Assembly: GCA_964019335.1 (NCBI GenBank)
Contig: OZ025697.1
Location: 472,374 to 536,373, forward strand
DNA length: 64,000 nt
Source of the DNA: Diplonema japonicum
Taxonomy: Eukaryota; Euglenozoa; Diplonemea; Diplonemida; Diplonemidae
Reading direction: 5' to 3'
In this document: one piece after another, positions 61,810-64,000 of the stretch
Numbering within the stretch: the first letter of the stretch is position 1
Layout: the number at the start of each line of letters is the position of its first letter
Notes under the pieces: generated by a model
What the model was told of the DNA's origin: nothing
The model's database searches: none
Seen by the model: only the letters and a program-made list of their open reading frames with translations
Made by a program: the position numbers and the translations under genes

Positions 61810-63216
61810 ATGTTGAGGAGACTCAGCATAGTACACCCTCGTCCCTGGGCACAGCTTTCAAGACCGCGTACCTGCGTGAGTCTGGGTGTCAAGAAAGATA
61901 ACCATGACTCAGAAGGGAAAGGCTCAGGTGGTTCAGAAGAGAAGAGCTCAGGTAGTTCAAATTGGAAGCTGGATAATAACAAATGGTGGCTATTAGCATG
62001 CTTTGCGTTTCTTGGTGGTCCAACCTGTCTTGATTTGCTCCGAACTTACATTTATACTCCACACCAAATAAGAAGCAGCATCACACAATTACTTCGATCT
62101 ACCCTTGAGAAGCCTGACTTTGCAAATACATTCGTGCGCGAGGAAGTGAGGGTATTGGCTGAAAAGTTGAACAATTACCTTGACGACTTCAATCCCAACC
62201 GAAGAAATGTATTCGTTGTGGTTGGTGGTCCTAAAGCAGCAGGAAAGACATCAGCCATAGAGCTTGCATTCGGAGGCAAGGACGGAGTGGTATTTATCGA
62301 AACCACCCTTGAAGGCAATAGCCCCCAGACAGGTGACATCTTTAAGAATTCTCTGAATGCGAAGTATGGGAAGAACCATCCTTTAAGTGATGATGCCAAT
62401 GCCATTCTCGAGCAAGCGTTCAAGCAGTCAATGGAGAAGGACGGGCAACCCTTTTTGATCTACTGGAAGATACAAACCAAGAACCTGCAACTCGCAGACC
62501 TTAAGAATGTTGCGAAGATAGCTGCAGGGATGGGAAGGCAGATGACCTACGACCACGCAGGCAGGAACATTCCTGTGATCATCGAGACCTCCAACCCTAC
62601 AGTATGCCCTTTTAATTTACTTGTTAACATTTTACAGCTCGGTGCCTTAATTCCGAAGGTCCATCAGACGTGTGACAACTGGTATCTTGACCACATGAAC
62701 TACAACGACCTTGTGAAGACCTTCGATTGCGATCCTGAAGCCAAACCTTTCAAGGAGAGGCTTGGGGGCAATGCGAAGTACAAGGAACACCTGAGGGAGT
62801 ACTACTCGCACTTCGGAGGGAACATGCGTGGGCTGAAGCAGGAATTCCTGAGACCTTTGGACGGAGTTAAAGACCCTGCAGAGTTCCGGAAGGAGTTTAC
62901 AAAAGAGATCAGTAGGATATTTAAGCAAAATATCGTACTTTGGAATTTAGCAAAACTTGATTCGGACTTCGAATTGGACCTATGCCGCAAAATAGCCAAG
63001 GCTGGACCTCAAGGATTAGCTGACTTTAGTGTGGATCAGCTGGAAGCCATTGCCATTATTGAGAGGAGGTCACTGGATATATTCAGAAACCACAGGAACA
63101 CCTACCGTCTGCACCACATGGCATATGTGCGTCACTTGCTTCAGGGAGAGACGGAGGAGGAGACAACGGCAGCAATGGTGACTCATGGGTGGCTGCCCAA
63201 GGCGGGTGATTCTTAA
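61810..63216 (+). CDS. membrane-anchored P-loop NTPase-like protein, probably mitochondrial
   Basis: ATG at 61810, 13 nt after an ATTACAG acceptor; the open frame upstream is repeat-derived. Residues 1-25 are Arg/Ser-rich and acid-free (MLRRLSIVHPRPWAQLSRPR), like a mitochondrial presequence. One hydrophobic segment spans about 59-80. Walker A is GGPKAAGKTS at 139-148, after a beta strand (VFVVVG). A GTATGC...TTACAG stretch (62602-62637) is exactly 36 nt and stop-free; spliced, the protein is 456 aa, unspliced 468 aa. STAND/AAA-like ATPases are the likely superfamily; function unknown. AATAAATAA lies just after the stop. Confidence 0.7.
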   Translation: MLRRLSIVHPRPWAQLSRPRTCVSLGVKKDNHDSEGKGSGGSEEKSSGSSNWKLDNNKWWLLACFAFLGGPTCLDLLRTYIYTPHQIRSSITQLLRSTLEKPDFANTFVREEVRVLAEKLNNYLDDFNPNRRNVFVVVGGPKAAGKTSAIELAFGGKDGVVFIETTLEGNSPQTGDIFKNSLNAKYGKNHPLSDDANAILEQAFKQSMEKDGQPFLIYWKIQTKNLQLADLKNVAKIAAGMGRQMTYDHAGRNIPVIIETSNPTVCPFNLLVNILQLGALIPKVHQTCDNWYLDHMNYNDLVKTFDCDPEAKPFKERLGGNAKYKEHLREYYSHFGGNMRGLKQEFLRPLDGVKDPAEFRKEFTKEISRIFKQNIVLWNLAKLDSDFELDLCRKIAKAGPQGLADFSVDQLEAIAIIERRSLDIFRNHRNTYRLHHMAYVRHLLQGETEEETTAAMVTHGWLPKAGDS

Positions 63217-63600
63217 ACAGCAAATAAATAACCTCGCTTCCCTCTGATTTTCCAACACCACACGTCTTAAAACGCTTTTTGGCGTTACCCTGCATGTCTC
63301 ATATGTGTGCAATTGACATGTTTCCCCTTGTTTAATTCTGAACCCCCCCTTTTTTTTTGCTCCTTTTTCCTCTTCCCTTTTTTCATTATTTTTCACGTTC
63401 TTTCCACAAATAATCACACCACATCACAGGATCAAAGAAAGAAAAAATAACTATTGATTTATGAAAAATAAAGTCGACTTTATTTCCTGCAGCTGATAAT
63501 CTGTCCCGAGGGGGTGATTTTCCCTCGCTTCGCTAGATAGGCCAGCGGGGGCGTGGGGCTGGTCCCCCCTCACCATAGGAAGATTTGAAAAAAAAAAAAG
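63217..63600. other. intergenic spacer
   Basis: The 3' flank of the P-loop gene. 63340-63470 is T- and A-rich; 63490-63575 is GC-rich (GCCAGCGGGGGCGTGGGGCT) and may contain an exon or leader of the next gene that I cannot frame. Confidence 0.4.
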
Positions 63601-63959
63601 GGACCCCCATGCCATCATCCACAAGGTGGCCATTTACCTCGGCACTGCTCTGGGTGGGCTTACAATGACAGGCTCGTTGGTTGCGTTCACCAAGCTTCAA
63701 GGAGAAATCTGCGGGTTCAAGTTCTCCGGCAAACCTTTAAGCTTCCCTAGTCTGGGGCTGCTGAACGGGGCGCTCGGGTTGGCCCTTGCCGGAGGGATGG
63801 TGCCGTTCCTCATAGCACTGCACCACGTGCACTTTGTGAAGTACCTCATCGCCAATGCGGCGGTTTCATCTGTTCTGGGGTACCATCACGGCGGGGATTG
63901 GCGGCGCAGACATGCCGGTTGCAGTAACGGTGTTGAACAGCTACTACCAACGATTCTAA
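63601..63959 (+). pseudogene. transhydrogenase beta-domain fragment, frameshifted
   Basis: From an AAAAG acceptor-like site at 63600 the frame reads HKVAIYLGTALGGL, TMTGSLVAFTKLQGE, LNGALGLALAGGMVPFL and ANAAVSSVLG. After CTGGGG at 63875-63880 the next frame continues TITAGIGGADMPVAVTVLNS before TAA at 63957. Both parts match the membrane region of proton-translocating NAD(P) transhydrogenase (GSLVAFGKLQG, GADMPVVITVLNSYSGWA). One extra G explains the shift, so an assembly error is as likely as a mutation. The expected SGWA continuation is also missing, which favours a decayed or truncated copy. Confidence 0.65.
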
Positions 63960-64000
63960 AGCTACAGTTTCTGTACTTTATTGGTCGTTCGTGTTCTGCT

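Noticed and set aside
1-64000. CRISPR array, tRNA or rRNA genes
   Set aside because: No regularly spaced identical repeats with unique spacers and no cloverleaf or rRNA core sequence was seen; a proper covariance-model search would be decisive.

Overview
This is nuclear DNA of a unicellular eukaryote. The genes are eukaryotic (prefoldin, replication factor C, a kinesin, an HMGB protein, a MAPK kinase, a TTI1-like protein). Many are broken by very small spliceosomal introns, mostly 30-45 nt, usually starting GTATG and ending ACAG. TAA, TAG and TGA all end genes, so the code looks standard. I cannot name the organism. One-way gene order, tiny gaps and an AG acceptor just before almost every start codon recall lineages with polycistronic transcription and spliced-leader trans-splicing (dinoflagellates/perkinsids, kinetoplastids/euglenids); that comparison is inference.

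Layout. (1) 1-844: low-complexity DNA, a possible plus-strand terminal exon at the far left and one small minus-strand ORF. (2) 845-53857: about 53 kb in which every supported gene lies on the minus strand. In transcription order, right to left: MAPEG protein, MAPK kinase, 163-aa protein, 893-aa helical protein, TTI1-like protein, coiled-coil protein, membrane protein, PLAC8 protein, PP1 inhibitor-2, RFC2, J-domain protein, OATP-like transporter, a fused SDR-like/HACD fatty-acid protein, BT1/FBT transporter, 432-aa protein, 571-aa Tudor/zinc-ribbon-like protein, CCCH zinc-finger protein, HMGB, coiled-coil protein, a 4380-aa kinesin, a 5'-nucleotidase-type phosphoesterase with EF-hands, imidazolonepropionase, a putative lipidated small protein, a 2348-aa helical-repeat protein and prefoldin subunit 4. 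Many intergenic gaps are only 46-100 bp. (3) 53858-61809: a gene-free, repeat-rich block with two matching poly-A-tailed repeats, a broken LINE endonuclease, arrays of about 50 bp, about 300 bp and 392 bp units, and a foldback element. (4) 61810-64000: plus-strand genes, a membrane P-loop protein and a broken transhydrogenase-beta fragment. Block 3 is therefore a divergent strand-switch region.

The genes share no single pathway; they read as unrelated housekeeping genes packed into one transcription unit. Splicing joins were worked out by hand from reading frames and splice dinucleotides. Those that remove in-frame stops and restore known family sequence (prefoldin 4, RFC2, MAPKK, HMGB tail, HACD fusion) are the most secure. 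No tRNA, rRNA or CRISPR was seen.
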